Shown here: positions 1-9,625 of the stretch, one piece after another
How positions within the stretch are numbered: position 1 is the first letter of the stretch
Layout of the letters: each line of letters opens with the position of its first letter
NCBI RefSeq assembly: GCF_003205205.1
Contig: NZ_QJRL01000005.1
Span: 62,001 to 126,000, forward strand
DNA length: 64,000 bases
Reading direction: 5' to 3'
Source of the DNA: Pseudomonas sp. LB-090624
GTDB lineage: Bacteria > Pseudomonadota > Gammaproteobacteria > Pseudomonadales > Pseudomonadaceae
Program-made: the position numbers and the translations under genes
Notes under the pieces: generated by a model
Told to the model about the DNA's origin: nothing
Databases searched by the model: none
Seen by the model: the letters and a program-made list of their open reading frames with translations, nothing else

Positions 1-95
1 AGGTTGCGTAGTCCTGTGCGAGCGAGCGTGCCGGCGAAGGGTCGCAAAGCGGCCCCAGTGCGTTATGCTGGGCGCCTGCCTAGGAGAGTGAATAC

Positions 96-1451
96 ATGGC
101 CTACGATTTTGATCTGTTCGTGATTGGCGCCGGGTCCGGTGGGGTGCGCGCGGCGCGCTTTGCCGCCGGCTTCGGCGCAAAAGTGGCAGTGGCCGAAAGC
201 CGCTACCTGGGCGGTACCTGCGTCAACGTCGGATGTGTACCGAAAAAACTGCTGGTGTACGGCGCGCATGTTGCCGACGAACTGGAGCAGGCTGCAGGTT
301 TCGGTTGGACCTTGGAAGAAGGGCATTTCGACTGGGGCACCCTGATTGCCAACAAGAACCGCGAGATCGAGCGCCTCAATGGCATCTACCGCAACCTGCT
401 GGTCAACAGCGGGGTGACCCTGCTGCAGGGCCATGCGCGCCTTACCGGCGACCATGAGGTAGAAGTGGACGGCCAACGCTACAGCGCCGGGCACATCCTC
501 ATCGCTACCGGTGGCTGGCCGCAGGTGCCGGACATTCCGGGTAAGGAACTGGCCATCACCTCCAATGAAGCCTTCTACCTCAAGGACCTGCCTCGGCGTG
601 TGCTGGTGGTGGGCGGTGGCTACATCGCCGTCGAGTTCGCCGGTATCTTCCAGGGGCTGGGTGCCGATACCACGCTGTTGTACCGCGGCGACCTGTTCCT
701 GCGCGGCTTCGATGGTTCGGTGCGCACACACCTGAAGGAAGAACTGGAAAAGCGTGGCCTCGACTTGCAGTTCAATGCCGATATCCAGCGTATCGACCAG
801 CTGGAGGACGGCAGCCTCAAGGCCACCCTCAAGGACGGCCGCGAGTTGGTCGCCGACTGCGTGTTCTACGCCACTGGGCGGCGCCCGATGCTGGACGGCC
901 TGGGCCTGGAAAATACCGGTGTCGAGCTGGATGGACGCGGCTATATCCGGGTTGACGAGCAGTACCAGACCACTGCACCGTCGATCTTGGCCATTGGTGA
1001 TGTGATCGGCCGTGTGCAGCTCACCCCGGTGGCTTTGGCCGAAGGTATGGCCGTGGCGCGGCGTCTGTTCAAGCCGGAGCAGTATCGCCCGGTGGACTAC
1101 CAGAACATCCCGACCGCAGTGTTCAGCCAGCCGCCAATCGGTACCGTTGGCCTGACCGAGGAGCAGGCACTGGAGGCCGGGCACAAGGTGCAGGTGTTTG
1201 AAAGCCGCTTCCGCGCCATGAAGCTGACCCTGACCGACATTCAGGAAAAGACCCTGATGAAGCTGGTGGTCGATGCCGAGACTGACAAGGTGTTGGGCTG
1301 CCATATGGTCGGCCCTGACGCTGGTGAGATTATCCAGGGCCTGGGGATTGCCCTGAAGGCCGGTGCAACCAAGCAGCAGTTCGACGAAACCATCGGCGTG
1401 CACCCCACGGCGGCTGAAGAGTTCGTGACCATGCGCACAGCCACGCGCTGA
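96..1451 (+). CDS. gor: glutathione-disulfide reductase
   Basis: This 451-residue flavoprotein reduces glutathione disulfide with NADPH in the cytoplasm and keeps the thiol pool reduced. It opens with a GxGSGG FAD-binding motif (residues 11-16). The redox-active disulfide motif [13 protein letters not shown] places the two cysteines at 42 and 47. A second dinucleotide-binding motif GGGYIAVEF lies near residue 175, and the HPTAAEE active-site histidine segment is close to the C-terminus. The length is normal for the family. The ATG is preceded by AGGAGA at 81-86. It lies just upstream of the peroxide-detoxifying ahpC-ahpF pair, so the three form an oxidative-stress neighbourhood, although a REP element and 280 bases separate them. 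The first 60 bases of the window resemble a degraded REP element. Confidence 0.96.
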   Translation: MAYDFDLFVIGAGSGGVRAARFAAGFGAKVAVAESRYLGGTCVNVGCVPKKLLVYGAHVADELEQAAGFGWTLEEGHFDWGTLIANKNREIERLNGIYRNLLVNSGVTLLQGHARLTGDHEVEVDGQRYSAGHILIATGGWPQVPDIPGKELAITSNEAFYLKDLPRRVLVVGGGYIAVEFAGIFQGLGADTTLLYRGDLFLRGFDGSVRTHLKEELEKRGLDLQFNADIQRIDQLEDGSLKATLKDGRELVADCVFYATGRRPMLDGLGLENTGVELDGRGYIRVDEQYQTTAPSILAIGDVIGRVQLTPVALAEGMAVARRLFKPEQYRPVDYQNIPTAVFSQPPIGTVGLTEEQALEAGHKVQVFESRFRAMKLTLTDIQEKTLMKLVVDAETDKVLGCHMVGPDAGEIIQGLGIALKAGATKQQFDETIGVHPTAAEEFVTMRTATR

Positions 1452-1470
1452 CCGCGAATCAAGCGCGATC

Positions 1471-1525
1471 CCTGTGGGAGCGGGCTTGTCCCGCGAACAC
1501 GGGCGAAGCCCTTGCCATCCACCAC
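1471..1525. repeat. REP-type repeat between gor and ahpC
   Basis: The stretch CTGTGGGAGCGGGCTTGTC followed by CCGCGAACACGGGCGAAGCC matches the Pseudomonas REP pattern (GGGAGCGGGC..GCCCGCGA), with GCGGG/CCCGC arms that can form a hairpin. It lies in the 283-base gap between gor and ahpC. The rest of the gap (1526-1734) holds the ahpC promoter region, which is AT-rich around 1605-1640. I could not fit a convincing OxyR site there. Confidence 0.6.
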
Positions 1526-1734
1526 GGCGTCGGTTTCCGGGGACTTGGGCTTGGCCCTCCTTGTTCCGCTACAGACTCCGCAATCCTTTGCTCAGCCCAT
1601 TCCCTTCTATTAATAAACAATGGTTATAGCCAAAACCAATCACAAGCATGAGCTTTGCCAATGAGCCTTCAGCGGGATGATTAGTTAGGATTCTATCCAT
1701 CAACTGATTCCAACCCCATGAAGGAGCGTCTCTC

Positions 1735-2298
1735 ATGCCAATCATCAACAGCCAGGTCAAACCGTTCAACGCCACCGCCTACCACAAAGGCGAGTTCGTG
1801 CAGGTCAGCGAAGCCGACCTGAAAGGCAAGTGGTCCGTCGTGTTCTTCTACCCGGCCGACTTCACCTTTGTCTGCCCGACCGAGCTGGGTGACCTTGCCG
1901 ACAACTACGCCGAATTCCAGAAACTGGGCGTGGAAATCTACGGTGTGTCCACCGACACTCACTTCACCCACAAAGCCTGGCACGACACTTCCGACACCAT
2001 CGGCAAGATCGAATACCCTCTGATCGGTGACCCGACTCACGTCATCTCGCGCAACTTCGACGTGCTGATCGAAGAAGCCGGCCTGGCCGATCGCGGTACC
2101 TTCGTGATCAACCCGGAAGGCCAGATCAAGATCGTCGAACTGAACGACGGTGGTGTAGGCCGCGATGCTGCCGAACTGCTGCGTAAAGTGAAGGCTGCAC
2201 AGTACGTTGCCGCCCACCCAGGCGAAGTTTGCCCGGCCAAGTGGAAAGAAGGCGAAGCCACTCTGGCGCCATCGCTCGACCTCGTAGGCAAGATCTAA
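1735..2298 (+). CDS. ahpC: alkyl hydroperoxide reductase subunit C (typical 2-Cys peroxiredoxin)
   Basis: The 187-residue peroxiredoxin reduces hydrogen peroxide and organic hydroperoxides in the cytoplasm and is re-reduced by AhpF. The peroxidatic cysteine is C47 in the [12 protein letters not shown] motif. The resolving cysteine is C166 in [10 protein letters not shown] near the C-terminus, as in the AhpC/Prx1 group. The ATG has a clean AAGGAG at 1721-1726. ahpF follows 125 bases downstream on the same strand, with a terminator-like hairpin in between, so AhpC is probably made in excess over AhpF. An AT-rich promoter region lies upstream, and OxyR control is usual for this family, but the site is not clear here. 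Confidence 0.97.
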   Translation: MPIINSQVKPFNATAYHKGEFVQVSEADLKGKWSVVFFYPADFTFVCPTELGDLADNYAEFQKLGVEIYGVSTDTHFTHKAWHDTSDTIGKIEYPLIGDPTHVISRNFDVLIEEAGLADRGTFVINPEGQIKIVELNDGGVGRDAAELLRKVKAAQYVAAHPGEVCPAKWKEGEATLAPSLDLVGKI

Positions 2299-2362
2299 GG
2301 TCATGCGCACCCCGCGGGCGGTAACCAGCCGCCAAAGCTGAAGTACCTACCGCCCCGTAAAA

Positions 2363-2393
2363 GCGCCCGGGCGACATCGCCTGGGCGTTTTTG
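2363..2393 (+). terminator. intercistronic terminator/attenuator between ahpC and ahpF
   Basis: CGCCCGGGCGA (from 2364) pairs with TCGCCTGGGCG (to 2387) and is followed by five T. This is a classical intrinsic terminator placed inside an apparent operon. It should lower ahpF expression relative to ahpC. Confidence 0.8.
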
Positions 2394-2423
2394 TATCCGA
2401 GTTTTGAAAAAGGAATCGCCCGT

Positions 2424-4001
2424 ATGTTGGACGCCACGCTTAAATCGCAACTGAAAACCTACCTGGAGCGGGTCACCCAGCCGATCGAGATCGTTGCCTC
2501 CCTCGACGACGGCGCGAAGTCCCGCGAATTGCACGACCTGCTGGTGGAAATCGCCGGCCTGTCGAACCTTATTACCTTCAGCGCGGACGGTACCGATGCC
2601 CGTCGCCCATCGTTCTCGCTGAACCGCCCGGGTGCTGACCTGAATGGCAACGGCATCAGCCTGCGCTTCGCCGGCATACCCATGGGCCACGAGTTCACCT
2701 CTCTGGTACTGGCGCTGCTGCAAGTCGGTGGCCACCCGTCCAAGGCCAGTGCCGAAGTGATCGAGCAGATCCAGGCGCTGGAAGGCGAGTTCACCTTCGA
2801 GACCTACTTCTCGCTGTCTTGCCAGAACTGCCCGGACGTGGTCCAGGCGCTGAACCTGATGGCGGTGCTGAACCCCAACGTGCGTCACGTGGCCATCGAC
2901 GGTGCGCTGTTCCAGGCTGAAGTGGAATCGCGCAAGATCATGGCGGTGCCGAGCATTTACCTGAACGGCGAAATCTTTGGCCAGGGCCGTATGGGCCTGG
3001 AAGAAATCCTCGCCAAGATCGACACCAGCGCCGGGGCCCGCCAGGCCGAGAAAATCAACGCCAAGGACGCTTTCGACGTGCTGGTGGTCGGCGGTGGCCC
3101 CGCTGGCGCGGCAGCTGCCATTTACGCAGCACGCAAAGGCATCCGTACAGGTGTGGCTGCCGAGCGTTTTGGTGGCCAAGTGCTGGACACCTTGGCCATC
3201 GAGAACTTCATCTCGGTGCAGGAAACCGAAGGGCCGAAGCTGGCCACGGCATTGGAAGAGCACGTCAAGCAATACGATGTCGACATCATGAACCTGCAGC
3301 GTGGCGAAGCGCTGATCCCGGCTAACGATGGCGGTCTGCACGAAGTGCGCCTGGCTGGCGGTGCTTCACTCAAGGCCAAGACCGTCATCCTGGCCACCGG
3401 GGCTCGCTGGCGCGAAATGAACGTGCCGGGTGAGCAGGAATACCGCGCACGCGGCGTGGCCTACTGCCCGCACTGTGACGGCCCGCTGTTCAAGGGCAAG
3501 CGCGTGGCGGTGATCGGTGGCGGCAATTCGGGCGTGGAAGCGGCCATTGACCTGGCCGGTATCGTTGCCCAGGTGACGCTGATCGAGTTCGACAGCCAGC
3601 TGCGTGCCGATGCGGTGTTGCAACGCAAGCTGCACAGCCTGCCAAACGTGAAAGTGATCACCAGTGCACTGACCACTGAGGTGCTGGGCAATGGTGAAAA
3701 AGTGACTGGCCTGCGCTACAAGGACCGTTCCACGGACGAGCAGCATGAACTGGCGCTGGAAGGTATCTTCGTGCAGATCGGCCTGTTGCCGAACACAGAC
3801 TGGCTGAAGGGTACTGTCGAGCTGTCGTCGCGTGGCGAGATCATGGTCGATGCCAAGGGCCAGACCAGCATCCCGGGTGTGTTCGCCGCGGGTGACGTGA
3901 CGACTGTGCCGTACAAGCAGATCGTGATTGCGGTGGGAGAGGGGGCCAAGGCCTCGCTGGCGGCCTTCGATCACCTGATTCGCACCTCGGCGCCCGCATA
4001 A
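2424..4001 (+). CDS. ahpF: alkyl hydroperoxide reductase subunit F
   Basis: This NAD(P)H-dependent FAD disulfide reductase passes electrons to AhpC. The 525-residue protein has the usual order. An N-terminal double thioredoxin fold comes first, with C133/C136 in SCQNCPD. It is followed by a thioredoxin-reductase-like half with the FAD motif [10 protein letters not shown] (about 221-230) and the second redox pair C348/C351 in AYCPHCDG. The start chosen is the ATG at 2424, preceded by AAAAGGA at 2408-2413. An in-frame codon at 2391 lies inside the terminator and has no ribosome site. It is the second gene of the ahpCF pair. Confidence 0.96.
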   Translation: MLDATLKSQLKTYLERVTQPIEIVASLDDGAKSRELHDLLVEIAGLSNLITFSADGTDARRPSFSLNRPGADLNGNGISLRFAGIPMGHEFTSLVLALLQVGGHPSKASAEVIEQIQALEGEFTFETYFSLSCQNCPDVVQALNLMAVLNPNVRHVAIDGALFQAEVESRKIMAVPSIYLNGEIFGQGRMGLEEILAKIDTSAGARQAEKINAKDAFDVLVVGGGPAGAAAAIYAARKGIRTGVAAERFGGQVLDTLAIENFISVQETEGPKLATALEEHVKQYDVDIMNLQRGEALIPANDGGLHEVRLAGGASLKAKTVILATGARWREMNVPGEQEYRARGVAYCPHCDGPLFKGKRVAVIGGGNSGVEAAIDLAGIVAQVTLIEFDSQLRADAVLQRKLHSLPNVKVITSALTTEVLGNGEKVTGLRYKDRSTDEQHELALEGIFVQIGLLPNTDWLKGTVELSSRGEIMVDAKGQTSIPGVFAAGDVTTVPYKQIVIAVGEGAKASLAAFDHLIRTSAPA

Positions 4002-4010
4002 GCCTGCGTT

Positions 4011-4044
4011 GCCCTATCGCCGGCACGCCAGCGATAGGGCCTTT
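4011..4044 (+). terminator. terminator after ahpF
   Basis: GCCCTATCGC (4011-4020) pairs perfectly with GCGATAGGGC (4031-4040) and is followed by a short T-containing tract (CTTTG). It sits 9 bases past the ahpF stop. Confidence 0.75.
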
Positions 4045-4095
4045 GAAGCCTGGGGGTGTCTATGATTACTGTAAATACCCTCAGGAATCACCCGC

Positions 4096-4284
4096 ATGAC
4101 CCTGATCAGCCGCGAACCCTGGTGGCTAGTCCCGCCAAAGCCCGGTCAAACAGAGCAAGACCTGCACTGGGGATACCTGGAAATCTACGCCGACGGCCGC
4201 ACCGTGTTCGTCGACCAGCGCCCCAGTGACCGGGAGCTGGCCGAGCGCAAGAGCTGCCGTCACTTCCCCGACCTCGAGCCGTAA
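4096..4284 (+). CDS. small conserved hypothetical protein (62 aa)
   Basis: A 62-residue soluble protein rich in tryptophan near its start (EPWWLVPP, DLHWGYLEIY) and in charged residues towards its end. No signal peptide or membrane segment is visible. It is free-standing between the ahpF terminator and the convergent yceH, whose stop is 4 bases away. The sequence reads as protein-like (balanced composition, few rare codons), and I recall similar short proteins in Pseudomonas genomes. I cannot assign a function. Confidence 0.65.
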   Translation: MTLISREPWWLVPPKPGQTEQDLHWGYLEIYADGRTVFVDQRPSDRELAERKSCRHFPDLEP

Positions 4285-4288
4285 AGGC

Positions 4289-4936
4289 TCAGCCTTCCAG
4301 CTCGGCCAGGCGCGCTTCCAGCGCCGCGATGCGGGCTTCGAGGGCTTCGATACGGTCTTCCGACACACTGCCGCCACCGCTGCGGGCGCTACCTTCGTGC
4401 TGACGTGCAGCGAGGATCGCCTCGATCTCTGCCGGGTCGCCCAGGGCATGGGTGTAGCGGTCTTCGCGCTGGCCGGGCTGGCGTGGCAGGTGCAAGGCCA
4501 GGTCACGAGAGATCAGGCGCTCTAGCTGGTGCTGGATCTGCTCGGTGTCGTCGAAGTCATGCAGGCGGTTACTGCGGGTCAGCAGTTCGTTGAGGGTTTG
4601 TGGGCCGCGCAGGAACATCAGGCCCATCAGCACCAGTTGCGCCGGCACCAGCTCCAATGCCTTGTCCACCCGTTGCTCCCAGCGATCGGCGCGGCTGCCC
4701 ATCTGCAGGCGGGTCATGTCCTGCCCTTCGAGGGCGCGCAAGGCCTGGCCGACCTGGCCCTGGGTCAGGTTCATCACCGGCTCGCGGCTGGTCTTCTGGT
4801 TACAGGCCAGGACCAGGGCATTGAGGGTCAGCGGGTAGCTTTCGGGGCTGGTGGCCTGCTTTTCGATCAACGCGCCGAGCACGCGAATCTCGATGCTGGT
4901 GAAGCGGCCTTCGCCGGCGGTTTCGTGTTCTGACAT
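4289..4936 (-). CDS. yceH: YceH family protein (DUF480)
   Basis: This 215-residue cytoplasmic protein of the UPF0502/DUF480 family is built of tandem winged-helix folds. The family signature is visible: [17 protein letters not shown] at the N-terminus, then [19 protein letters not shown] and a following VGQALRALE segment. The C-terminal 30 residues ([20 protein letters not shown]) form a clear coiled coil. The molecular function of the family is not established. It is divergent from nothing close by and convergent with the small gene at 4096. Confidence 0.9.
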   Translation of the reverse strand: MSEHETAGEGRFTSIEIRVLGALIEKQATSPESYPLTLNALVLACNQKTSREPVMNLTQGQVGQALRALEGQDMTRLQMGSRADRWEQRVDKALELVPAQLVLMGLMFLRGPQTLNELLTRSNRLHDFDDTEQIQHQLERLISRDLALHLPRQPGQREDRYTHALGDPAEIEAILAARQHEGSARSGGGSVSEDRIEALEARIAALEARLAELEG

Positions 4937-5017
4937 GGCCCTGTCTCATTGCTGGGGAAAGGCCACTAGCCTAGGTAAAGCGCCTGGCTTAAGCAATCAT
5001 CTGCGTCTTGAAAGCGC

Positions 5018-5092
5018 AAGCCCGCCGCTACAGAGCAATGCGCTCTTCTGTAGGGGCGGGCTGGTGTCGCGGTCGGCCGCAAATCGGCCCGG
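5018..5092. repeat. REP-like inverted repeats
   Basis: GCCCGCC and GGCGGGC arms surround a GAGCAATGCGCTC hairpin, and a further GTCGCGG..CCGCAAATCGGCCC stretch follows. The composition and the CTGTAGGGGCGGGC element match P. putida REP sequences. It fills the gap between yceH and sstT and may serve as a 3' hairpin for sstT. Confidence 0.5.
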
Positions 5093-5098
5093 GTATCA

Positions 5099-6310
5099 TC
5101 AAGCGTTACGCCGCTCTTCAGCCAGGCAGGCCGCCGCGGTGAACAGAACATCGGTCGAGGAATTCAGTGCCGTCTCGGCCGAGTCCTGCAGCACGCCAAT
5201 GATGAAGCCCACCGCCACCACCTGCATGGCAATTTCGCTGGGTATACCAAACAGGCTGCATGCCAGCGGTATCAGCAGCAGCGAACCACCCGCCACACCC
5301 GAAGCACCGCAGGCACACACTGCCGCCACCACGCTGAGCAGCACGGCGGTAGGCAGGTCTACCGGAATACCCAAGGTATGCACTGCCGCCAGGGTCAGCA
5401 CGGTAATGGTGATCGCCGCACCGGCCATGTTGATGGTCGCACCCAGCGGGATCGACACCGAGTAGGTGTCTTCATGCAGGCCAAGGCGCTCCGACAGTGC
5501 CATGTTGACCGGAATGTTGGCCGCCGAACTGCGGGTGAAGAATGCGGTAATGCCGCTTTCGCGCAGGCACAGCAGGGTCAGCGGGTAAGGGTTGCGGCGA
5601 ATCTTCCAGTACACGATCAGCGGGTTCATCACCAGTGCCACGAACAGCATGCAGCCAATCAGCACCGCCAGCAGGTGCAGGTAGCCGAGCAGAGCGTCGA
5701 GGCCGGATTGCGCCAGGGTAGCGCTGACCAGACCAAAGATGCCCAGCGGGGCGAAGCGAATGACCACGCGGACGATCAAGGTTACGCCGTTGGACAGGTC
5801 GTCGACCACGGTACGGGTGGTTTCACCGGCATGACGCAGGGCTATGCCCAGGCCGATGGCCCAGGTCAGTATGCCGATGAAATTGGCATTGAGCAGGGCG
5901 TTGATCGGGTTGTCGACTGCGCTCAGCAGCAGGTTCAGCAACACCTCGCTGATACCGCCAGGCGCGCTCAACGTAGCCTCGCCGGTGCTCAGCGCCAGGT
6001 TGGACGGGAACAGCATACTGGCGAACACGGCCACCACTGCTGCGGCAAAGGTGCCCAGCAGGTACAGCCAGAGGATCGGGCGAATGTGGGTTTCCTGGCC
6101 ATGCCGGTGGTTGGCGATCGAAGCCATGACCAGGATGAACACCAGCACGGGCGCCACCGCTTTGAGGGCGCTGACGAACACTTTGCCAAAGAAGCCCAGG
6201 TCGCGGGCCACACTGGGCGCCAGCAGGGCCAGGGCGATACCGGCAAGCAGGCCGATGACGATTTGCGTCACCAGGCTGGTGCGGTTGAGGAAGCGGAAAA
6301 CAGGGGTCAT
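5099..6310 (-). CDS. sstT: serine/threonine:Na+ symporter SstT
   Basis: This 403-residue inner-membrane symporter of the dicarboxylate/amino acid:cation symporter family imports serine and threonine with sodium. It has the family's eight or so hydrophobic segments and the serine-rich re-entrant loop [19 protein letters not shown], which is specific to SstT. A second conserved stretch, [14 protein letters not shown], is also present. I chose the ATG at 6310, where the protein starts [14 protein letters not shown] as in known SstT. The reading frame extends 59 codons further upstream but that part is not SstT-like. The Shine-Dalgarno is weak (GAGA, 13 bases away). nhaR lies 79 bases upstream on the same strand. 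Confidence 0.94.
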   Translation of the reverse strand: MTPVFRFLNRTSLVTQIVIGLLAGIALALLAPSVARDLGFFGKVFVSALKAVAPVLVFILVMASIANHRHGQETHIRPILWLYLLGTFAAAVVAVFASMLFPSNLALSTGEATLSAPGGISEVLLNLLLSAVDNPINALLNANFIGILTWAIGLGIALRHAGETTRTVVDDLSNGVTLIVRVVIRFAPLGIFGLVSATLAQSGLDALLGYLHLLAVLIGCMLFVALVMNPLIVYWKIRRNPYPLTLLCLRESGITAFFTRSSAANIPVNMALSERLGLHEDTYSVSIPLGATINMAGAAITITVLTLAAVHTLGIPVDLPTAVLLSVVAAVCACGASGVAGGSLLLIPLACSLFGIPSEIAMQVVAVGFIIGVLQDSAETALNSSTDVLFTAAACLAEERRNA

Positions 6311-6389
6311 GTGCAGCAGCGTCTCGAATTCTGGAAAGGGGCGGACTTTACCATAAGCGCAGTGCTGGCCTGCGCCCCCCGCTGCACGG

Positions 6390-7283
6390 TCACCAGTGAA
6401 ACAACTCCCGGCGCGCGCCCTCGGTGATGGCCACGATTCCTGGATGCTTGACCTTGCGCTCCACCGAAATCGCGTAGAACGACTCATGAACGGCTTCCGT
6501 CTGCCCGATCAGCCGCACGCCGTACTGGCGGCACACTTCTTCGGCAATGACGCTGGGGGCGACGAATATCCCGCTGCCGGACTGCCCGAACGCCTGCATC
6601 AAGGCGCTGTCATCGAATTCGCCGACAATCCGCGGCTGTACGTGTTGCTCGCCCAGCCAGCGCAGCAGACGGCTGCGCACCACGGTTTCCGGGCCGGGAA
6701 TCAACAGTGGGGCGTCCTGCAAACAGGCTGGGAAGGCCCCCCCGTGACGCTGGGCCAGCGCCGGGGTGGCAAAAAAGCTCAGCCCGCACTCGCCAAGCTT
6801 CTGGCTGTAGCCCTTGATGTCCAGGTTGTTCGGCATGGGGCTGTCGGAAATCACCAGGTCCAGGCGCTGGATCGCCAGGTCGGCAAGCAGCCGCTCGAGC
6901 TTGTCTTCGCGGCAATTGATGCGCAGCACATCGTCCAGCTCCATGGTCGGTGCCAGCAAACGATACACAATGGACTTGGGCACCACGTCGGCCACACCCA
7001 CCCGGAACAGGATCTGCTCCTGTGGGCCAGCGCGCAGCATGGCCTCCAGCTCACCGCCCAGCTGGAACATCTGTTCGGCATAGACCAGTGTCTGGCGCCC
7101 GGTTTCGGTCAGCTCCAACTGCCGGCCCACGCGCTGGAACAATTCCAGACCGTAGGTTTGTTCGAACAGGCTTATCTGCCCGCTGATGGTTTGCGGGGTC
7201 AGGTTCAGTTGCTCGCTGGCGCGGGCGATGCTGCCGGTCTTGGCCACCGCCCAAAAGTAGTGCAGCTGCCGATAGTTGAGCAT
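6390..7283 (-). CDS. nhaR: LysR-family transcriptional regulator, NhaR type
   Basis: This 297-residue LysR-type regulator has an N-terminal winged helix ([26 protein letters not shown] onward, residues 2-60) and a C-terminal effector domain. The [15 protein letters not shown] start and the overall pattern match NhaR, the sodium-responsive activator of the NhaA antiporter in enterobacteria. No nhaA is next to it here. The downstream gene is the sodium-coupled SstT, in the same orientation with a 79-base gap, which makes co-transcription possible. The start at 7283 has GGAAAG 6 bases upstream. Assignment to the NhaR subgroup is good, but the regulated genes here are unknown. Confidence 0.85.
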   Translation of the reverse strand: MLNYRQLHYFWAVAKTGSIARASEQLNLTPQTISGQISLFEQTYGLELFQRVGRQLELTETGRQTLVYAEQMFQLGGELEAMLRAGPQEQILFRVGVADVVPKSIVYRLLAPTMELDDVLRINCREDKLERLLADLAIQRLDLVISDSPMPNNLDIKGYSQKLGECGLSFFATPALAQRHGGAFPACLQDAPLLIPGPETVVRSRLLRWLGEQHVQPRIVGEFDDSALMQAFGQSGSGIFVAPSVIAEEVCRQYGVRLIGQTEAVHESFYAISVERKVKHPGIVAITEGARRELFHW

Positions 7284-7417
7284 CAGTGCTTTCCAGGTTC
7301 GTAAAAACCGAAGTATAACCGCTGAAAATACGAATTTTCCTGATGTATTGCCTTGTCTAGAATTCACCTCCATCAGGCGCCCTGTGCGCCGCCGGAATAT
7401 CGACAAGCGAGGAACCC

Positions 7418-7657
7418 ATGCTGCAATTCAAATCCATCGGCACGCCGCTGGTACTGGCCTTGGCCCTGTTCACCCTGGCCGGTTGCGACCAAGCCGAGAA
7501 ATCCGCCCAGCAAATGCTCGACCAGGCAGCGCAATCGGCCAAGCAGGCCATCGACGACACCAACAAGGCCGCCCAGCAAGCGTTGAGCGATGCCATTGGC
7601 ACCCAAGGGCAAAAGCCCAAGGATGCCGAAAAGAAAGAAGAAACCCAGGAAATTTGA
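7418..7657 (+). CDS. small lipoprotein, Ala/Gln/Lys-rich
   Basis: A 79-residue protein with a signal peptide ending in the lipobox LAGC (C24), so a lipid-anchored mature chain of 56 residues is expected. The mature part is hydrophilic and helical (AEKSAQQMLDQAAQSAKQAID..) and ends in a charged tail. A GAGG sits 8 bases before the ATG. It is divergent from nhaR and 28 bases upstream of the terC-like gene, probably one transcript. No function is known to me. Confidence 0.8.
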   Translation: MLQFKSIGTPLVLALALFTLAGCDQAEKSAQQMLDQAAQSAKQAIDDTNKAAQQALSDAIGTQGQKPKDAEKKEETQEI

Positions 7658-7685
7658 CCCTAACCGCCGCTGCAGGATCTGAACA

Positions 7686-8438
7686 ATGGAATATTTGCTG
7701 GAACTCGCCGCTAGCCCTACCGCCTGGATTGCCCTGGCTACGCTGGTAGCCATGGAAGTTGTACTGGGTATCGACAACCTGATCTTCATCTCGATCCTGA
7801 CCAACAAACTGCCGGTGGCGTACCGATCCAAGGCGCGGCGGATTGGTATCAGCATGGCCCTGATCATGCGCCTGGCCTTGCTGAGTACGGTGGCCTGGAT
7901 CGTGCAGTTGACCGACCCGGTGTTCGAAGTGTTTGGCAACGCCTTCTCGTGGAAGGATGTGATCCTGATCGCCGGTGGCCTGTTCCTGCTGTGGAAGGCG
8001 ACCAAAGAGATCCACGAGAACGTCGACCCGCACGGCGCCAAGGAAGAAGCCAAGGTCGGCTCGACAGTTACCCTGGGTTTTGCAGCGGCGATTTTCCAGA
8101 TTTTGCTGCTGGACATTGTCTTCTCGGTCGACAGCATCATCACCGCCGTGGGCATGACCGAGCACTTGCCGATCATGATCATTGCCGTGATCACTGCCGT
8201 GATCGTGATGATGGTGGCCGCCGACCCACTGGCGAACTTCATCAATGACAACCCGACCGTGGTGATGCTGGCCCTGGGCTTCCTGATCATGATCGGCATG
8301 ACGCTGATCGCCGAAGGCTTTGGCGCCCATGTACCGAAAGGTTATGTGTATGCGGCGATGGCGTTCTCGACGGTGATCGAGATCCTCAACATCCTGGCGC
8401 GTCGGGCGCGGTTGAAGCGTGAAGCGACTGAAGGCTGA
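7686..8438 (+). CDS. TerC family integral membrane protein
   Basis: A 250-residue inner-membrane protein with seven or so hydrophobic helices. It has the TerC family signatures: an acidic residue motif [12 protein letters not shown] in the first helices and [16 protein letters not shown] in the middle, with conserved Asp residues inside membrane segments. Members of this family have been linked to metal (manganese) export and to tellurite resistance. The substrate of this one cannot be read from sequence. It follows the small lipoprotein gene by 28 bases and ends at a strong terminator. No yybP-ykoY riboswitch is visible upstream. Confidence 0.88.
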   Translation: MEYLLELAASPTAWIALATLVAMEVVLGIDNLIFISILTNKLPVAYRSKARRIGISMALIMRLALLSTVAWIVQLTDPVFEVFGNAFSWKDVILIAGGLFLLWKATKEIHENVDPHGAKEEAKVGSTVTLGFAAAIFQILLLDIVFSVDSIITAVGMTEHLPIMIIAVITAVIVMMVAADPLANFINDNPTVVMLALGFLIMIGMTLIAEGFGAHVPKGYVYAAMAFSTVIEILNILARRARLKREATEG

Positions 8439-8445
8439 TGTAACG

Positions 8446-8467
8446 ACGGGGCGCCTGGCGCCCCGTT
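8446..8467 (+). terminator. GC-rich hairpin after terC-like gene
   Basis: CGGGGCGCC pairs with GGCGCCCCG around a minimal loop, followed by TTCCC. It is a strong stem with a weak T-tract and serves the terC unit. The convergent small gene at 8491 ends just beyond it. Confidence 0.65.
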
Positions 8468-8490
8468 CCCAGTCTTGATCAAATCCAGTG

Positions 8491-8670
8491 TCAGTGCACC
8501 CCGGCATGCCGCCGCGCCCGCCGCACGGGCTCTGGCTTGGGCGGGGCCTGAGGTGGCAGGTGGTGATGGTGTGCATGACGCCGCACGATGCGCAGTACGC
8601 CCCAAAGCATGGCGGCTGCGACGCTCAGCCACATGCCTACCAGCATGAGGATTGCCAGGGTCAGGCTCAT
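8491..8670 (-). CDS. small membrane protein with His cluster
   Basis: A 59-residue protein with one membrane segment at the N-terminus (SLTLAILMLVGMWLSVAAAMLWGVL). A basic, histidine-rich cytoplasmic tail follows (RRHAHHHHLPPQAPPKPEPVRRARR). The start at 8670 was chosen because GGAGG lies 5 bases before this ATG, and the frame is open further upstream. It is convergent with the terC-like gene. Function is unknown. The His4 run could bind metal, which would fit a TerC-type neighbour, but that is conjecture. Confidence 0.65.
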   Translation of the reverse strand: MSLTLAILMLVGMWLSVAAAMLWGVLRIVRRHAHHHHLPPQAPPKPEPVRRARRHAGVH

Positions 8671-8893
8671 TTGTGCCTCCATCTCTACGGCAAGCCCTCG
8701 ATTGGCCAGTGCTTGCCTTCCAGACACTGCTTTAGTCTAGCCCTTCGCCTGTGACGTTCCATCGAACAAAGGTCTATCTCTTGGTCCGATTCGCTCCAAG
8801 CCGCTGTCGGACTATACCCGCGCCGCTGTGGGACCTATGATCGTTTGCCAGAGCCGGGCGCTGCCTGCCTGGCGTTGAAGCAAGCGAGTGTCC

Positions 8894-9571
8894 ATGCCGC
8901 AACATTCCTTCAAGACCGCTCACCGTCGGTGGCTGGCTGCCGTTGTCGTGGCGGCTTCACTGGCTGGCTGTGCCAGCGCGCCGCCCGCCAACCTCAAGGG
9001 CCTGCCGCAGCGGGTCGAAATCAGTAGCGTGCCGTTCTACCGTGGTAACGCCAACCATAGCGGGGCCATGGCCCTGGCGGCAGTGCTGTCGCAACAGGGT
9101 GCACCGATCACCCCGGGGCTGCTGGACAAACCGTTGAACCTACCGCAGGGGGCCGAGGCGCTGGACACCGGCATACCGCGCGTGGCGCGGGACTATGGCA
9201 TGGTGGTGTACCCACTGGACAAACAGCTGGACGCGCTATTGACCCAAGTGGCGGCGGGCAACCCGGTGCTGCTGCGTTACGAAGACGGTTCGGCCTGGTG
9301 GGCCGAGCCACGCTATGCGGTCCTGATCGGCTATGACCGCTACAAGCAGCGGGTACTGTTGCGCTCGGGCATGCACCGGCGGCAGGTCATGGCGTTCGAC
9401 GATTTTGCCTCGGCCTGGGCGAAGCAGGGGAGTTGGGCAGTGCTGGTGCAGCCACCCCGGCAATTGCCGGCCCAGGTGGATCGCCAGCGCTGGTTGCAGG
9501 CGGCAGATGAGCTGTCGCGGGCGGGGCAGGAGATTGCGGCCAGGCAGGCGGTGAGCAGCCTGGATAAGTAG
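8894..9571 (+). CDS. C39-peptidase-like lipoprotein lacking the catalytic residues
   Basis: A 225-residue exported lipoprotein (lipobox SLAGC, C26) whose mature part resembles the papain-like C39 fold found in Pseudomonas lipoproteins. The pattern VPFY..(N/Q)xxxGAMALAAVL..P..L..LPQGAE..GIPRVARDYGMVVYPL..LL..VAAGNPVLLRYEDG..PRYAVLIGYD..VLLRSG follows the family. The usual catalytic Cys-Gly (CGPAALA) is Ser-Gly here (S56), and the usual WHYAVVxGYD histidine is Arg (PRYAVLIGYD). It is therefore probably a pseudoenzyme. A GTG two codons earlier is an alternative start. It is monocistronic, ending at a hairpin shared with puuB. Confidence 0.75.
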   Translation: MPQHSFKTAHRRWLAAVVVAASLAGCASAPPANLKGLPQRVEISSVPFYRGNANHSGAMALAAVLSQQGAPITPGLLDKPLNLPQGAEALDTGIPRVARDYGMVVYPLDKQLDALLTQVAAGNPVLLRYEDGSAWWAEPRYAVLIGYDRYKQRVLLRSGMHRRQVMAFDDFASAWAKQGSWAVLVQPPRQLPAQVDRQRWLQAADELSRAGQEIAARQAVSSLDK

Positions 9572-9584
9572 TGTTACCTGTGCT

Positions 9585-9616
9585 GGTCCTGTCGCCGGCT
9601 TGCCCACGACAGGACC
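9585..9616. terminator. bidirectional hairpin between C39-like lipoprotein and puuB
   Basis: GGTCCTGTCG (9585-9594) pairs with CGACAGGACC (9607-9616) around a CCGGCTTGCCCA loop. It sits between two convergent genes and can serve both. It has no T-tract. Confidence 0.6.
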
Positions 9617-9625
9617 CTGCTGGTA

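Noticed and set aside
1605..1640. OxyR site before ahpC
   Set aside because: CTAT and ATAG elements occur at 1607 and 1626 but their spacing (15 bases) does not fit the ATAG-N7-CTAT pattern.
7658..7685. Manganese (yybP-ykoY) riboswitch before the TerC-like gene
   Set aside because: The gap to the preceding gene is only 28 bases and no such motif is visible further upstream.
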